Origin: Saprolegnia diclina VS20 | Taxonomy: Eukaryota > Oomycota > Saprolegniomycetes > Saprolegniales > Saprolegniaceae | Assembly (NCBI RefSeq): GCF_000281045.1 | Contig: NW_008246068.1 | Coordinates: 456,859-520,858 of the forward strand | Length of the DNA stretch: 64,000 nt | Direction: 5' to 3' | Notes under the pieces: model-generated | Databases searched by the model: none | What the model saw: the letters and a program-made list of their open reading frames with translations, nothing else | Told to the model about the DNA's origin: nothing | Program-made: the position numbers and the translations under genes | Shown: piece by piece, positions 45,469-54,317 of the stretch | Position numbering within the stretch: the stretch's first letter is position 1 | How the letters are laid out: each line of letters begins with the position of its first letter

Positions 45469-45990
45469 ATGCTCGCCGAACTCGAGCAGCGCGCTCAGAC
45501 GTGGAAGGTGCAGTGGGCCTCCGAGATCCTCCCCGGTCTCTGGCTCGGCAGCGGCAACGCAGCCTCCAAGCTCGAGACACTGCAGCGCCATCGCATCACC
45601 CATATACTCAACGTCGCGGACGACGTGCCCAACTTCCATCCGAGCGCGTTCACATACGGCAACCTCGGCGTCACAGACTTTGGTCAGGACGTTGGCATCC
45701 GTCGCGTCTTCCCGACAGCATTCGCTTTCCTCGACGACGCCTTGGCGCGAGACGACGGACGCGTCTTGGTGCACTGCGCAGCGGGGGCAAATCGGTCTGC
45801 CACCGTCGTCCTTGCCTACCTCATGCACGCCAAGAAGATGGCGCTGGCCGATGCGTGGGCCCATGTACGCAGCCGCCGCCGGGGCATCTGCCCGCTCCGA
45901 GACAACCGCAAGGAGCTCATGGCGTTTGAGCTCGAGCTATTCGGATGCTACTCGTTCCAGTCGCTCGACGCCTTTCTTGAACTGCGGTGA
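45469..45990 (+). CDS. Dual-specificity protein phosphatase
   Basis: Single exon, 173 residues. Dual-specificity phosphatases remove phosphate from Tyr and Ser/Thr through a cysteine intermediate. The active-site loop HCAAGANRSAT (about residues 101-111) fits HC-x5-R-S/T. A plausible general-acid aspartate lies in VTDFGQD at about residue 70, and the start LPGLWLGSGNAAS is typical of the family. Small size without a targeting or MAPK-binding domain suggests an atypical DUSP. The ATG giving MLAELEQRAQ was chosen because the upstream in-frame stretch is AT-rich promoter-like sequence. It is convergent with the AGC kinase, 156 bases between stops. Confidence 0.88.
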   Translation: MLAELEQRAQTWKVQWASEILPGLWLGSGNAASKLETLQRHRITHILNVADDVPNFHPSAFTYGNLGVTDFGQDVGIRRVFPTAFAFLDDALARDDGRVLVHCAAGANRSATVVLAYLMHAKKMALADAWAHVRSRRRGICPLRDNRKELMAFELELFGCYSFQSLDAFLELR

Positions 45991-46146
45991 CTTGAGCGTT
46001 ATCTGGCGAAGGCATTTGTCACCCATTCTTGCTTCTTGGACTCTCCAGCGTCAGTACGAGCCTGTGGACGAGCTCGGGCATCATCTTGACGGATCATAAG
46101 ATCGTACATTAGAACTTGGAATAAATATTGGCGCCTGAAGCGACAC

Positions 46147-47385
46147 TCAGGAAGAAAAGAGCGACGGGCCCTCAAAGCTAAAGCCGTGGAAGCGGTCAAA
46201 GGAGTGATGCGTTGCTTGGTTGTCATCGTCGTCTTCGTGCTCCCACGGGTCCACGGGCACGCTCGTAAACTCATTTTCAAAGTTGCGCGCTTCGTCAATG
46301 CACGCGGGGTCCTCGCACGGGTCGAGCGGCGCCGTGAGCTCGCCGTAGCTAAGCGCAATCCAGTCGATGGTTGCAAAGAATGGATGGCTCTTGATGTCGT
46401 GTGCGCCGTGGCCCGACCCAAGGCGCTGGCTCGGGTCGGCCACGAGCAGGTTCCGGATCAGGTGACGCGCCGACGGCGACACGTACGACGGGAACGCAAG
46501 AGGTGCGGCGCGGATCGACGGCAGCTGCTCGAAGGTCGGCGGCTCGTCCGTGTACCACGGCGGGAGGCCCGTGAGCATCTCGTAGAGGACGATGCCGAGA
46601 GCGAACCAGTCGACAGCCGTGCCGTACCCGCTGCGGTTGTTGCCTTTCCAGACCTCGGGCGCGAGGTACTCGAAGCTGCCACACATGGTCTTGGTGCCCC
46701 GGGTCGCCTCAAGGATGCCAAACTTGGCGAGGCCAAAGTCGACGAGCTTGACGTGGCCGTCTGCGCTGAGCAAGAGGTTCTCGGGCTTGAGGTCGCGGTA
46801 CGCAATGCCGTGGCGGTGGAGGTGTTCGAGCGCCAAGACGATCTCGGCAGCGTAGAACATGGCGATCGGCTGGACGAAGCGGCCAAACGGCGACGCTTGG
46901 ATCTGAGTCGCGAGCTCACCACCGGGGCAGTACTCCATGACGAGGAAGAGACTGGTTTGGGACTGGAACGCATAGTGCAGATGCACAAGGCCCATGTGCG
47001 CGGTGCCGCCGAGCACATCCCGCTCGGACCAGATCTGGTCGGCGCTTACGCCGGCTTTCGACACGATCTTCATGGCATAGAGGCTGCCCGTCGCCTTCTT
47101 GCGCACGAGGAGGACCTTGCCCATGGAGCCAGCGCCAATGAGCTTGATAGTTTCAAAGTCGTGGACGCTCACGTCGTTGCTGCCATGCACGCACGACGAC
47201 GCGGTTGACGTGGTCGAGAGCGTACTCGGCGACCGCGGCGCATGGCGGACCACATGCACGACGTCGTCTTCGCTCTCGAGCGCGACCTTCTCGACGACCC
47301 GGCGCTTGGTGCCATCGCTCGTGAAGACGCTCTGCAGCTCCATGACCTGCCTCCGCCGACCCGGCGACGATGCGGTCGTGCCCAT
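46147..47385 (-). CDS. AGC-family Ser/Thr protein kinase with N-myristoylation motif
   Basis: Single exon, 412 residues. The kinase domain (about residues 65-320) has all catalytic motifs: GAGSMGKV loop, AMKIV lysine, YRDLKPENLL, VDFGLAK and YLAPEV. The activation-loop segment KTMCGSFEYLAPE is AGC-like. The C-terminal tail has NEFTSVPVDPWE as a turn-motif equivalent and FHGFSF as a hydrophobic-motif equivalent (F-x-x-F-S-F). These suggest regulation by PDK1 and a second kinase, as in Akt/S6K relatives. The start MGTTASSPGRR is a good N-myristoylation sequence with nearby basic residues, predicting membrane attachment. An upstream in-frame extension without this feature exists but starts in non-coding-like sequence. 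No PH or C2 domain is present. CCAAT boxes lie upstream. Confidence 0.88.
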   Translation of the reverse strand: MGTTASSPGRRRQVMELQSVFTSDGTKRRVVEKVALESEDDVVHVVRHAPRSPSTLSTTSTASSCVHGSNDVSVHDFETIKLIGAGSMGKVLLVRKKATGSLYAMKIVSKAGVSADQIWSERDVLGGTAHMGLVHLHYAFQSQTSLFLVMEYCPGGELATQIQASPFGRFVQPIAMFYAAEIVLALEHLHRHGIAYRDLKPENLLLSADGHVKLVDFGLAKFGILEATRGTKTMCGSFEYLAPEVWKGNNRSGYGTAVDWFALGIVLYEMLTGLPPWYTDEPPTFEQLPSIRAAPLAFPSYVSPSARHLIRNLLVADPSQRLGSGHGAHDIKSHPFFATIDWIALSYGELTAPLDPCEDPACIDEARNFENEFTSVPVDPWEHEDDDDNQATHHSFDRFHGFSFEGPSLFSS

Positions 47386-47447
47386 GGTTGCCGGCAATGA
47401 ATTGCAGAATGATCGCAATCAACCACGGGACAAGCACGAGCGTTTTG

Positions 47448-47523
47448 ATTGGCCCGCGGGCCCCGGACCGAAAAACACGCCGGGCGACATCCGGATAAAA
47501 ACGCAAGATCGGCATGCGATTGG
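47448..47523 (-). promoter_or_regulatory. CCAAT boxes upstream of the AGC kinase
   Basis: ATTGG at 47448-47452 and 47519-47523, so CCAAT read on the kinase strand, 63 and 134 bases upstream of its ATG. The same motif recurs upstream of several other genes here. Confidence 0.4.
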
Positions 47524-47568
47524 CTGCAATTCGGTGTGACAACGGGCGCGTGTCGTGGGTTGTCGGCG

Positions 47569-47598
47569 TGTACGGCGAATGTACGGCGAATGTACGGG
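47569..47598 (+). repeat. Short tandem repeat, 11-bp unit
   Basis: The unit TGTACGGCGAA occurs twice in a row (47569-47579, 47580-47590), followed by a partial third copy. Minor low-complexity feature. Confidence 0.6.
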
Positions 47599-48913
47599 AC
47601 CCGGCGGTGGAAGATCCAACGACCACCAGCGAGTCGTCTTCTTGGAACGCTTGAGAAGATGGCGCGGGCCATCTGGGGGTATACGCCACGGCAGCGACAA
47701 GGACCATTGAATTTGTTGTCTCTGACGACTGCGCGCGATTGTGAGGAAGACGGTCTTTCCCGTCGAAGTCGTTGGTTGTGCGATGTACGAGAAGTACAGT
47801 GTAGTAGCCGTGGGAGCGACAGGACACACATCCACAATACTGGTTGCCGACCTAGCATTCTCAAGAAGAAGATGCCGCTCCTTGAAAGGTTGCTTCCGTT
47901 CAGGTAGTTGAGCGCAGCATCGTCCGTGTCTGCGGACAGAGCTGTTGCTGGAGCTGTTGGTTGTCTGCGAAAAACCCTCGACGTTCGAAATTGCTCGCGA
48001 TCGTCGCGTCGCGAGGCCAGAGCTTTGCATGGGGCTGCTGCCCAATGTACTGGAGCTCACAACGAAGCTTTGTACGGGTTTACTGTAGACACACCGATCC
48101 TTGACAACGACCGAGTGCATCATTCCTTCCGTGTCTGTCATTGAGGAGTTGCTTCCGCGGATTGTTCCACGACGCTTCAAGTCTCATTCCAAACCGGGAG
48201 GCCATAATAACCGGTAAGAAAACACGAACCGGTTTTGAGGAGCATTGCCGGTTGGCTTTGCCGGTTGGGTGGACCGTGGCTTTAAAATGAGAAACGCCGT
48301 CAAGTGGACAGGACAAGGACAGGACACGCGGCGTGGATATCAAGATTGTATTAGCTTCTTCCAGTCGAAGTGCAAGAAGATAGGGTTGCCCTTGACTTTT
48401 GCGGCTCCACTCGACCTACGACTCGGGCGCACTTCCGTACAGGCACTGTAGCGCCGATGCGCAAGCGCGTTTGTTGACGCGAACACTCAAGGATAGCGGC
48501 GGTCGTGCGTCGCGTCCCGTTACCGATGGCTGCGCTCTGTCGGAGCAAACCCATTTCAACGAGGCCACGCTGTCATGGGTGTCCTTCAAGATGGCCTTTC
48601 TGGTTCTTGGCGTGTGCTTTCCACGTTGCATCAACGGTCGTATGGTTCTATATGGTCTACATTCCCATGTTTTATTTTATGCTGATCAAACAAATTATAT
48701 CATTTGCATATATGGATGTCATCACGTCTCAGAACGTGATACATGTCCATATATCCTTTTGGCGTGGACGCAACGTCGCCTCCCAAGCGCGAAGAGCCAC
48801 TTCAACTTCCAACGTCCACTTTGCACAGACGGGGTGCGTCTGAGCCCAAACCCGCGTCCCACGCGACGCGCACTGCGCTTGACAATCGACTGCATTGACC
48901 AACTAGCACGGCC

Positions 48914-50113
48914 ATGTTCAAGTCGCTCTTTGCCTTTGCGACGCTGGCGCTCATTGGCAGCATCGCCAACATCTCGTTCACGTCGGTTGGCGTCAGCGCC
49001 GGCAACTACGGCCACCACCGCGGCGTCAACCTCGGCGGCTGGCTCGTCCTCGAGCGCTGGATCACGCCCGACTCGCCGATTTACACCGAGTCGGGACTTA
49101 CCGGCGACGTTGTCGAGCATGGCCAGTACCAGATCATGAAGGCGCTCGGCCACGCCCGCGGCGACCCGCTCATGGAGCGCCACTGGGCGACCTTCTACAC
49201 CGAAGCCGACTTTCGCGACATCAAGGCTGCCGGTCTCGACATGGTGCGCATCCCGGTCGGCTACTGGCTCTTGAACGACGCGCCGGCGACCAAGGCTCGG
49301 CGCTCGGTGGCCGGCAACACCACCGACGACGCGTCCGTGCTCGCGCCGGGCTCGCTTGCGTATCTGGACAAGGCGTTCCGCTGGGCACGCAAGTACCAAC
49401 TCAAGGTACTCGTCGGCGTCCATGCTGCGATGGGGTCCCAGAACGGCGAGCAGCACAGCGCGGCGTCGACAATCCGCAAGATCCAGTGGTTTGACAAGGC
49501 GGGCAACATTGACAACACGCTCGACCTCGTCGAGTTCCTCGTGGACCGGTACCAGTACCACGCGGCGTTCCTCGGCATCGGGCTTCTCAACGAGCCGCAG
49601 CACGGCAACGACCCGACCAGGTTTGCGCAGCTCAAGCAGTACTACAAGGACGCACACCGCATCATCCGCCGCGAGCTCGGCTCGGACTGCATCATTACGT
49701 TCTCGACTGCGTTCAACGAGAAGCCCGAGTTTGACGCCGAGTGGCGCGTCTTCCTCAAGCACGACCCGAACGTGTGGGCCGAGGTGCACAAGTACTACAT
49801 CTGGGGCTTTGAGGGCCAGAACTTCGACAAGATCAAGGCGTACGTCAAGGACCACGAGGCCAAGTGGATCAAGGAGTGGACGGGCGCGCCGCTCTTCTTT
49901 GGCGAGTGGTCGATCGCCAACCACGAAGACACGTTTGTGCTCAATGACGCGCAAAAGACGCAGTACGCCAACCTCGTCACGAATGTCTTCAGACCCGCGC
50001 ACTGGACGTACTGGACGTGGAAGTTCTGGGCCGACCCCAACTCGTACGTCGCTTGGAACATGAAGACGCTCTTTCAGCGCAAGATCATGACCAGCGCCAT
50101 GCTCGGCAACTAA
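48914..50113 (+). CDS. Secreted exo-1,3-beta-glucanase, glycoside hydrolase family 5 (copy A)
   Basis: Single exon, 399 residues. Cleaves 1,3-beta-glucan, the main oomycete wall polymer, probably in wall remodelling outside the cell. A signal peptide of about 28 residues (KSLFAFATLALIGSIAN... then VSA) is followed directly by the family start RGVNLGGWLVLE. The catalytic acid/base is Glu227 in GLLNEP and the nucleophile Glu331 in FFGEWS; WTYWTWKFW near the end is also typical. Codons from Arg36 to the stop, plus 44 bases beyond, are duplicated almost exactly in inverted orientation at 52790-53928. Copy A alone keeps the signal peptide, so it is likely the parent. Confidence 0.9.
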   Translation: MFKSLFAFATLALIGSIANISFTSVGVSAGNYGHHRGVNLGGWLVLERWITPDSPIYTESGLTGDVVEHGQYQIMKALGHARGDPLMERHWATFYTEADFRDIKAAGLDMVRIPVGYWLLNDAPATKARRSVAGNTTDDASVLAPGSLAYLDKAFRWARKYQLKVLVGVHAAMGSQNGEQHSAASTIRKIQWFDKAGNIDNTLDLVEFLVDRYQYHAAFLGIGLLNEPQHGNDPTRFAQLKQYYKDAHRIIRRELGSDCIITFSTAFNEKPEFDAEWRVFLKHDPNVWAEVHKYYIWGFEGQNFDKIKAYVKDHEAKWIKEWTGAPLFFGEWSIANHEDTFVLNDAQKTQYANLVTNVFRPAHWTYWTWKFWADPNSYVAWNMKTLFQRKIMTSAMLGN

Positions 50114-50157
50114 CATTTGTGATTTTCGTCAGAGAATACGTATTTGTCGCGTTGATT
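49019..50157 (+). repeat. Inverted repeat, left arm (1139 bp)
   Basis: Matches 52790-53928 in reverse complement over exactly the same length with no insertion or deletion and only about ten substitutions that I could see (three change the protein). The arm begins at codon 36 of the glucanase and ends 44 bases past its stop codon. The arms are separated by 2,632 bases. Such high identity points to a recent duplication or ongoing gene conversion. Confidence 0.9.
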
Positions 50158-50270
50158 CCTTCTCGTTCTTGTCGTTGTTGATAGTATTAATGTTACATCG
50201 ATAAGGCGTTCGTTCGCTGGTGGTGCACGCACCCTGGACTCGGCTCGGGCGCGCTGCGCTTATTCGCCGC

Positions 50271-50309
50271 ATGCTCCTTGATGTGATTGCGGATGGTTAC
50301 GAGCCTACG
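50271..50309 (-). pseudogene. Fragment of the coiled-coil gene (mirror copy)
   Basis: On the minus strand this 39-base stretch matches 52195-52233 of the plus-strand coiled-coil gene at 35 of 39 positions. The frame around it reads RRLVTIRNHIKEH, against RRLVTIRKHIKDH in the intact gene, and continues with a loosely similar Ala/Ser/Pro-rich part (to about 50210). The order, glucanase 3' end then this sequence in the opposite direction, mirrors the right arm. The original inverted duplication therefore was probably longer than the 1139 bp now conserved. The match also sits at the end of the frame that carries the RIO1 remnant. Confidence 0.6.
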
Positions 50310-50426
50310 TAAGCATGAGCATCTGCATAGATAGAGAACGCGTCGGACTTGCTGGAAAAGGCGCCGGCCGTCGTCGGTTGAACGCCTTGACCCGCTGGGT
50401 AAGCAGGCGCCACTTGTCGAAGAGCA

Positions 50427-51056
50427 GATGTCGCGCACGACCTTGACGACGGCAATAATGTTGCCTAACATGCGGTCTTCGGCGTACGCGAGCTGATCGC
50501 GCTCCGAGTTGAGCACTTGGGCGAGCGACGACGAGATAAACTTCTGCATAAAGACGGCTTCCTCGACCTGCTGCTCATTCGTCTTGGTCGTCGGGCGGTC
50601 CTCGACCTGGACTTGGATCATATCGAGCATCGCATCGACCTGCTCGTCGTTGAACTGTCGGGGGCTTGTCACAAACTCAAAGAGCTGCGACTCGGAGAGT
50701 CGTCCTTGAGACGCGGCGCCGCCCACTCGTCAATACCAATGAACGTCATGAGGAGCACGTTCAACCGTAGCAGGATCGGGTCCGGGCAGTGGATACCGGC
50801 GTCCGTGAGGCGCTTCAAGTCGCGCATCTCCTTCTCCGCCCAAAGTTTGACCATCTTGCGCGGAGTCGACTTGCAGTAGCCGTGGCGGAAGCGGAACTCA
50901 CCGGAGACGTACTTGTCGCCTGAAGACGAGGATGACCGTCTTGTAGACCTTGATCGCGCCTTCGCCGCCGGCGCCGAGGCGTGCGTGGTACACATTAGCC
51001 TCCTTGCCCGTCGAGAGACAGCCGTTGATCTCGGTCACGACGCCTTGGTTGAGCAT
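50427..51056 (-). pseudogene. RIOK1: RIO1 atypical kinase pseudogene lacking the catalytic core
   Basis: RIO1 kinases mature the small ribosomal subunit. The minus strand begins with [25 protein letters not shown] and AIKVYKT, the RIO nucleotide-binding loop and lysine. A frameshift with missing bases follows at about 50930, then [29 protein letters not shown] and [12 protein letters not shown] in a second frame. At about 50700 the reading frame changes again, directly into C-terminal sequence ([18 protein letters not shown]). The whole segment with the catalytic loop (HADLSEYN type) and metal-binding aspartate (IDVSQ type) is missing. It is therefore a broken, internally deleted copy. It lies inside the spacer of the glucanase inverted repeat. 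Confidence 0.75.
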
Positions 51057-51741
51057 GCGCGGGGCGGCAGCATCATGACATTTTTAAAATCCGACGATTC
51101 GCGCGATGCCATTGGCTTGAATCGTATCCAAGGCGTGCTGTGATTTGTCCAATTTAATGAATGAAAACCAATCAAAGCCTCGGGTGCCTGGCGTTCACAG
51201 GCCAAGAGGGTTCCCCAGTGAGGGTTCCCTCCAGCAAGTGAACGATAAACCCGTGAAAACGAATATTTGTACCTTTGAGAATGTATAACTCATCGGTTGC
51301 TGTTCACTTCCAAGTTTGCCATCTTCACAGTCAAGCCAAGCCAAGCACATCGTCGGCCCGACGCGTGTATCATTCACGACCTCCGCGACTACAGCTACTA
51401 GTATGGTACGTCCTCCTTCTACCTATTTATCTCTAGACACTTATACGACTGCTGTAGTTGCTGCTGCTTGGTGCTGCGACGATCGATATTCCTTGCGAAT
51501 GTATGGGCTTCGAGCAGCGACGCGCTCGAGCGTCGAGCGCTCTATATTTAGATGTCAATGGATCTGTGGAAATATCTTGGAGTTTTTATGTGAATCGTTG
51601 CACCTGGTCATTCCAGAATTTGCCGCCATACGCCAAGCAGCCTCATGCAGCAATCCGCCGGCCTGCCCCCGACGACGACGCGTTACGGGGCCTCAACCTC
51701 GATCAAGCCCTGCCAGCGCATGGGGCACTGCTCATCTGGCC
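51057..51741. other. Intergenic spacer, no gene seen
   Basis: About 690 bases between the RIO1 remnant and the coiled-coil gene. CCAAT-like motifs occur at about 51150-51175. No gene recognised; some of it may be eroded RIO1 5' sequence. Confidence 0.4.
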
Positions 51742-52676
51742 ATGGGATCGACGTACCCCGCGCCTGCGGCCGAAGGCGATGGACCTCGCCTGTCGGACAA
51801 GGACGCTCTGTTCGATCGACTGCAAACGAAGTTCAGGGAGAACTACATCATGGTCTTCCCGGTGCAGAAAAGTATGCTCCCTTCTCTCCACTATTACATC
51901 ATGTTCTACCCTCCTGCCCTAGTCGTGACAATCGTCGACAGCATGCACGTCGGACAGGACGGGTATCGTTGGTTCGACCCGGCAACTCCTCGACCAGCGA
52001 GAGTCTCGGCCGAGGACCTTCGTGACGTGCAACGCATTCTAGAAGATCAGTGCTCGGCGCACGACTGGGCCATTCTGGTCGACCTCGTCCAGGAGTGCAA
52101 AGCGACGGCCGCCACGAAGGAATACGCCGTGGTTATGGCCTTCCACAACAAGTACGACACCACCTCCAATGCATGCACCGAAGGCTCGCGCTCGCGTAGG
52201 CTCGTGACCATCCGGAAGCACATCAAGGACCATGTGGCGAGAAACAAACCTCAGCCGTGCGACGGCCAAGCGGCGCAGAAGCAGAGCGCACCTGCGTCAA
52301 GTCCAGCGTACGCGCATTTGCATCACGGTCGAATGGATCCCTCAGGTGGTATAGCGACGGCATGCCGACGGGCCCACCAACGCCGACGGAGAAGAGTGCC
52401 AAAAAGGCCACCCGCCACGCCAAGGGGTTGTTGACAAGCGAAGCGGAAGAAATCATGAGCGACATGCTCGCCTACGCCAACACCAAGGATGACGAGATTG
52501 CAGAACTTAAACAAGCGCTCGAGACGGCCCAGGCAGAGAACGTGCAGCTCAAGTCGAAGCTCGAGACGTCCCATCAGGAGCGGGTCAAAGTCAGCCGTCG
52601 CTTGCAAGAGCTGGTTGATGTCTGCCAGCTTGGCGACGACGTCATGAACCTTGGCGTGTCCATGAGCTTTATCTAG
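51742..52676 (+). CDS. Coiled-coil protein of unknown function (within inverted-repeat spacer)
   Basis: Three exons: 51742-51871, 51923-52295, 52346-52676; introns 51 and 50 nt; 277 residues. The N-terminal part (DKDALFDRLQTKFRENYIMVFPVQK) and the middle (DLRDVQRILEDQCSAHDWAILVDLV) look helical. A basic Pro/Gln-rich stretch follows, then a strong coiled coil at about residues 195-255 (ELKQALETAQAENVQLKSKLE). No domain is recognised. The start was chosen as the first ATG giving an open frame into the conserved-looking part. It is convergent with glucanase copy B, 157 bases between stops. A fragment of the same gene lies in mirror position beside copy A. Confidence 0.6.
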
Positions 52677-52789
52677 TCGTGTCGAAGAAGACATAACAAG
52701 TTTAACGTTTATTGTCTCTTTGTCGAGGGTTCTTCTTTCCAATGCTGGCACTTGATGATCTCAATCGACACACTCAACAAGTAGGAATC

Positions 52790-53928
52790 AATCAACGCGA
52801 CAAATACGTATGCTCTGACGAAAATCACAAATGTTAGTTGCCGAGCATGGCGCTGGTCATGATCTTGCGCTGAAAGAGCGTCTTCATGTTCCAAGCGACG
52901 TACGAGTTGGGGTCGGCCCAGAACTTCCACGTCCAGTACGTCCAGTGCGCGGGTCTGAAGACATTCGTGACGAGGTTGGCGTACTGCGTCTTTTGCGCGT
53001 CATTGAGCACAAACGTGTCTTCGTGGTTGGCGATCGACCACTCGCCAAAGAAGAGCGGCGCGCCCGTCCACTCCTTGATCCACTTGGCCTCGTGGTCCTT
53101 GACGTACGCCTTGATCTGGTCGAAATTCTGACCCTCAAAGCCCCAGATGTAGTACTTGTGCACCTCGGCCCACACGTTCGGGTCGTGCTTGAGGAAGACG
53201 CGCCACTCGGCGTCAAACTCGGGCTTCTCGTTGAACGCAGTCGAGAACGTAATGATGCAGTCCGAGCCGAGCTCGCGGCGGATGATGCGGTGTGCGTCCT
53301 TGTAGTACTGCTTGAGCTGCGCAAACCTGGTCGGGTCGTTGCCGTGCTGCGGCTCGTTGAGAAGCCCGATGCCGAGGAACGCCGCGTGGTACTGGTACCG
53401 GTCCACGAGAAACTCGACGAGGTCGAGCGTGTTGTCAATGTTGCCCGCCTTGCCAAACCACTGGATCTTGCGGATCGTCGACGCCGCGCTGTGCTGCTCG
53501 CCGTTCTGGGACCCCATCGCAGCATGGACGCCGACGAGTACCTTGAGTTGGTACTTGCGTGCCCAGCGGAACGCCTTGTCCAGATACGCAAGCGAGCCCG
53601 GCGCGAGCACGGACGCGTCGTCGGTGGTGTTGCCGGCCACCGAGCGCCGAGCCTTGGTCGCCGGCGCGTCGTTCAAGAGCCAGTAGCCGACCGGGATGCG
53701 CACCATGTCGAGACCGGCAGCCTTGATGTCGCGAAAGTCGGCTTCGGTGTAGAAGGTCGCCCAGTGGCGCTCCATGAGCGGGTCGCCGCGGGCGTGGCCG
53801 AGCGCCTTCATGATCTGGAACTGGCCATGCTCGACAACGTCGCCGGTAAGTCCCGACTCGGTGTAAATCGGCGAGTCGGGCGTGATCCAGCGCTCGAGGA
53901 CGAGCCAGCCGCCGAGGTTGACGCCACG
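52790..53928 (-). repeat. Inverted repeat, right arm (1139 bp)
   Basis: Reverse-complement partner of 49019-50157, same length and no gaps. Differences seen include Tyr to Phe, Asp to Gly and Lys to Gln substitutions relative to copy A, several silent changes, and one base in the 3' flank. Confidence 0.9.
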
Positions 53929-54027
53929 CTGCGTCATTAGCAAAACGACCACCAGCAAGCACGGCGCGCTGGTGGCAAGTTGCTCGTATCGGAATATCGC
54001 AGCTTGCCACGCTATTCCGGAGGGCAT
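52834..54027 (-). CDS. Exo-1,3-beta-glucanase, family 5 (copy B, altered N-terminus)
   Basis: Single exon, 397 residues if the ATG at 54027 is used. From RGVNLGG onward it is nearly identical to copy A and keeps both catalytic glutamates (GLLNEP and FFGEWS). The first 33 residues are unrelated: the signal peptide of copy A is absent and replaced by a stretch that includes a short hydrophobic run (APCLLVVVLLM), which might act as a weak signal anchor. Sequence just before the homology (GCTAATGACGCAG) also resembles an intron branch point and acceptor, so a distant upstream exon could supply a real signal peptide, but I found none. The gene may be functional, mislocalised or a non-secreted derivative. 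Confidence 0.75.
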   Translation of the reverse strand: MPSGIAWQAAIFRYEQLATSAPCLLVVVLLMTQRGVNLGGWLVLERWITPDSPIYTESGLTGDVVEHGQFQIMKALGHARGDPLMERHWATFYTEADFRDIKAAGLDMVRIPVGYWLLNDAPATKARRSVAGNTTDDASVLAPGSLAYLDKAFRWARKYQLKVLVGVHAAMGSQNGEQHSAASTIRKIQWFGKAGNIDNTLDLVEFLVDRYQYHAAFLGIGLLNEPQHGNDPTRFAQLKQYYKDAHRIIRRELGSDCIITFSTAFNEKPEFDAEWRVFLKHDPNVWAEVHKYYIWGFEGQNFDQIKAYVKDHEAKWIKEWTGAPLFFGEWSIANHEDTFVLNDAQKTQYANLVTNVFRPAHWTYWTWKFWADPNSYVAWNMKTLFQRKIMTSAMLGN

Positions 54028-54317
54028 CCGGATGCTACTTTGCACATACACTGTACTGTGGTGTTTGACGTGAAATAGAGTGAGCGTTGATGTTGAACCT
54101 GGATGGTTGTTGCGGTATCTGCACTAGTGTGCGGCAGGATCGAGCGAGGACAGCACCGTGCGTTGCACAATACATTTGATGCAGACCGTTTACTTTCGTT
54201 GTCTTTCGTGTCGAAGCCTAGCACAGTCGTCGGGCTCACCAGCGATCGCTTGTAAAATTAGATATACACTATTTAATGTATCTCGTTACTATTTGCTCCG
54301 GACAGTTGAAGGCGGCG
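54028..54317. promoter_or_regulatory. Divergent intergenic region
   Basis: 290 bases between the start codons of glucanase copy B and the polymerase X-like gene. AT-rich toward 54250-54300. No specific motif could be assigned. Confidence 0.35.

Larger units (their letters stand above)
47386..48913. other. Long divergent intergenic region
   Basis: About 1.5 kb between the AGC kinase and the first glucanase. It holds CCAAT motifs near the kinase (47448-47452, 47519-47523), a short tandem repeat (47569-47598) and AT-rich sequence at 48640-48730. A Ser-rich 250-codon open frame on the minus strand (47419-48180) has no recognisable domain and is not called. Confidence 0.4.

Noticed and set aside
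47419-48180. A 253-codon Ser-rich minus-strand open frame upstream of the AGC kinase.
   Set aside because: Lower GC, no domain, overlaps the kinase promoter with its CCAAT boxes, and the C-terminal half is Arg/Pro-rich noise. It could be a relic, but nothing supports a gene.
48722-50116. A 464-codon minus-strand frame opposite glucanase copy A (and a matching one opposite copy B).
   Set aside because: Both copies show the same antisense frame simply because the arms are duplicates; the protein is Arg/Val/Leu-biased and has no domain.
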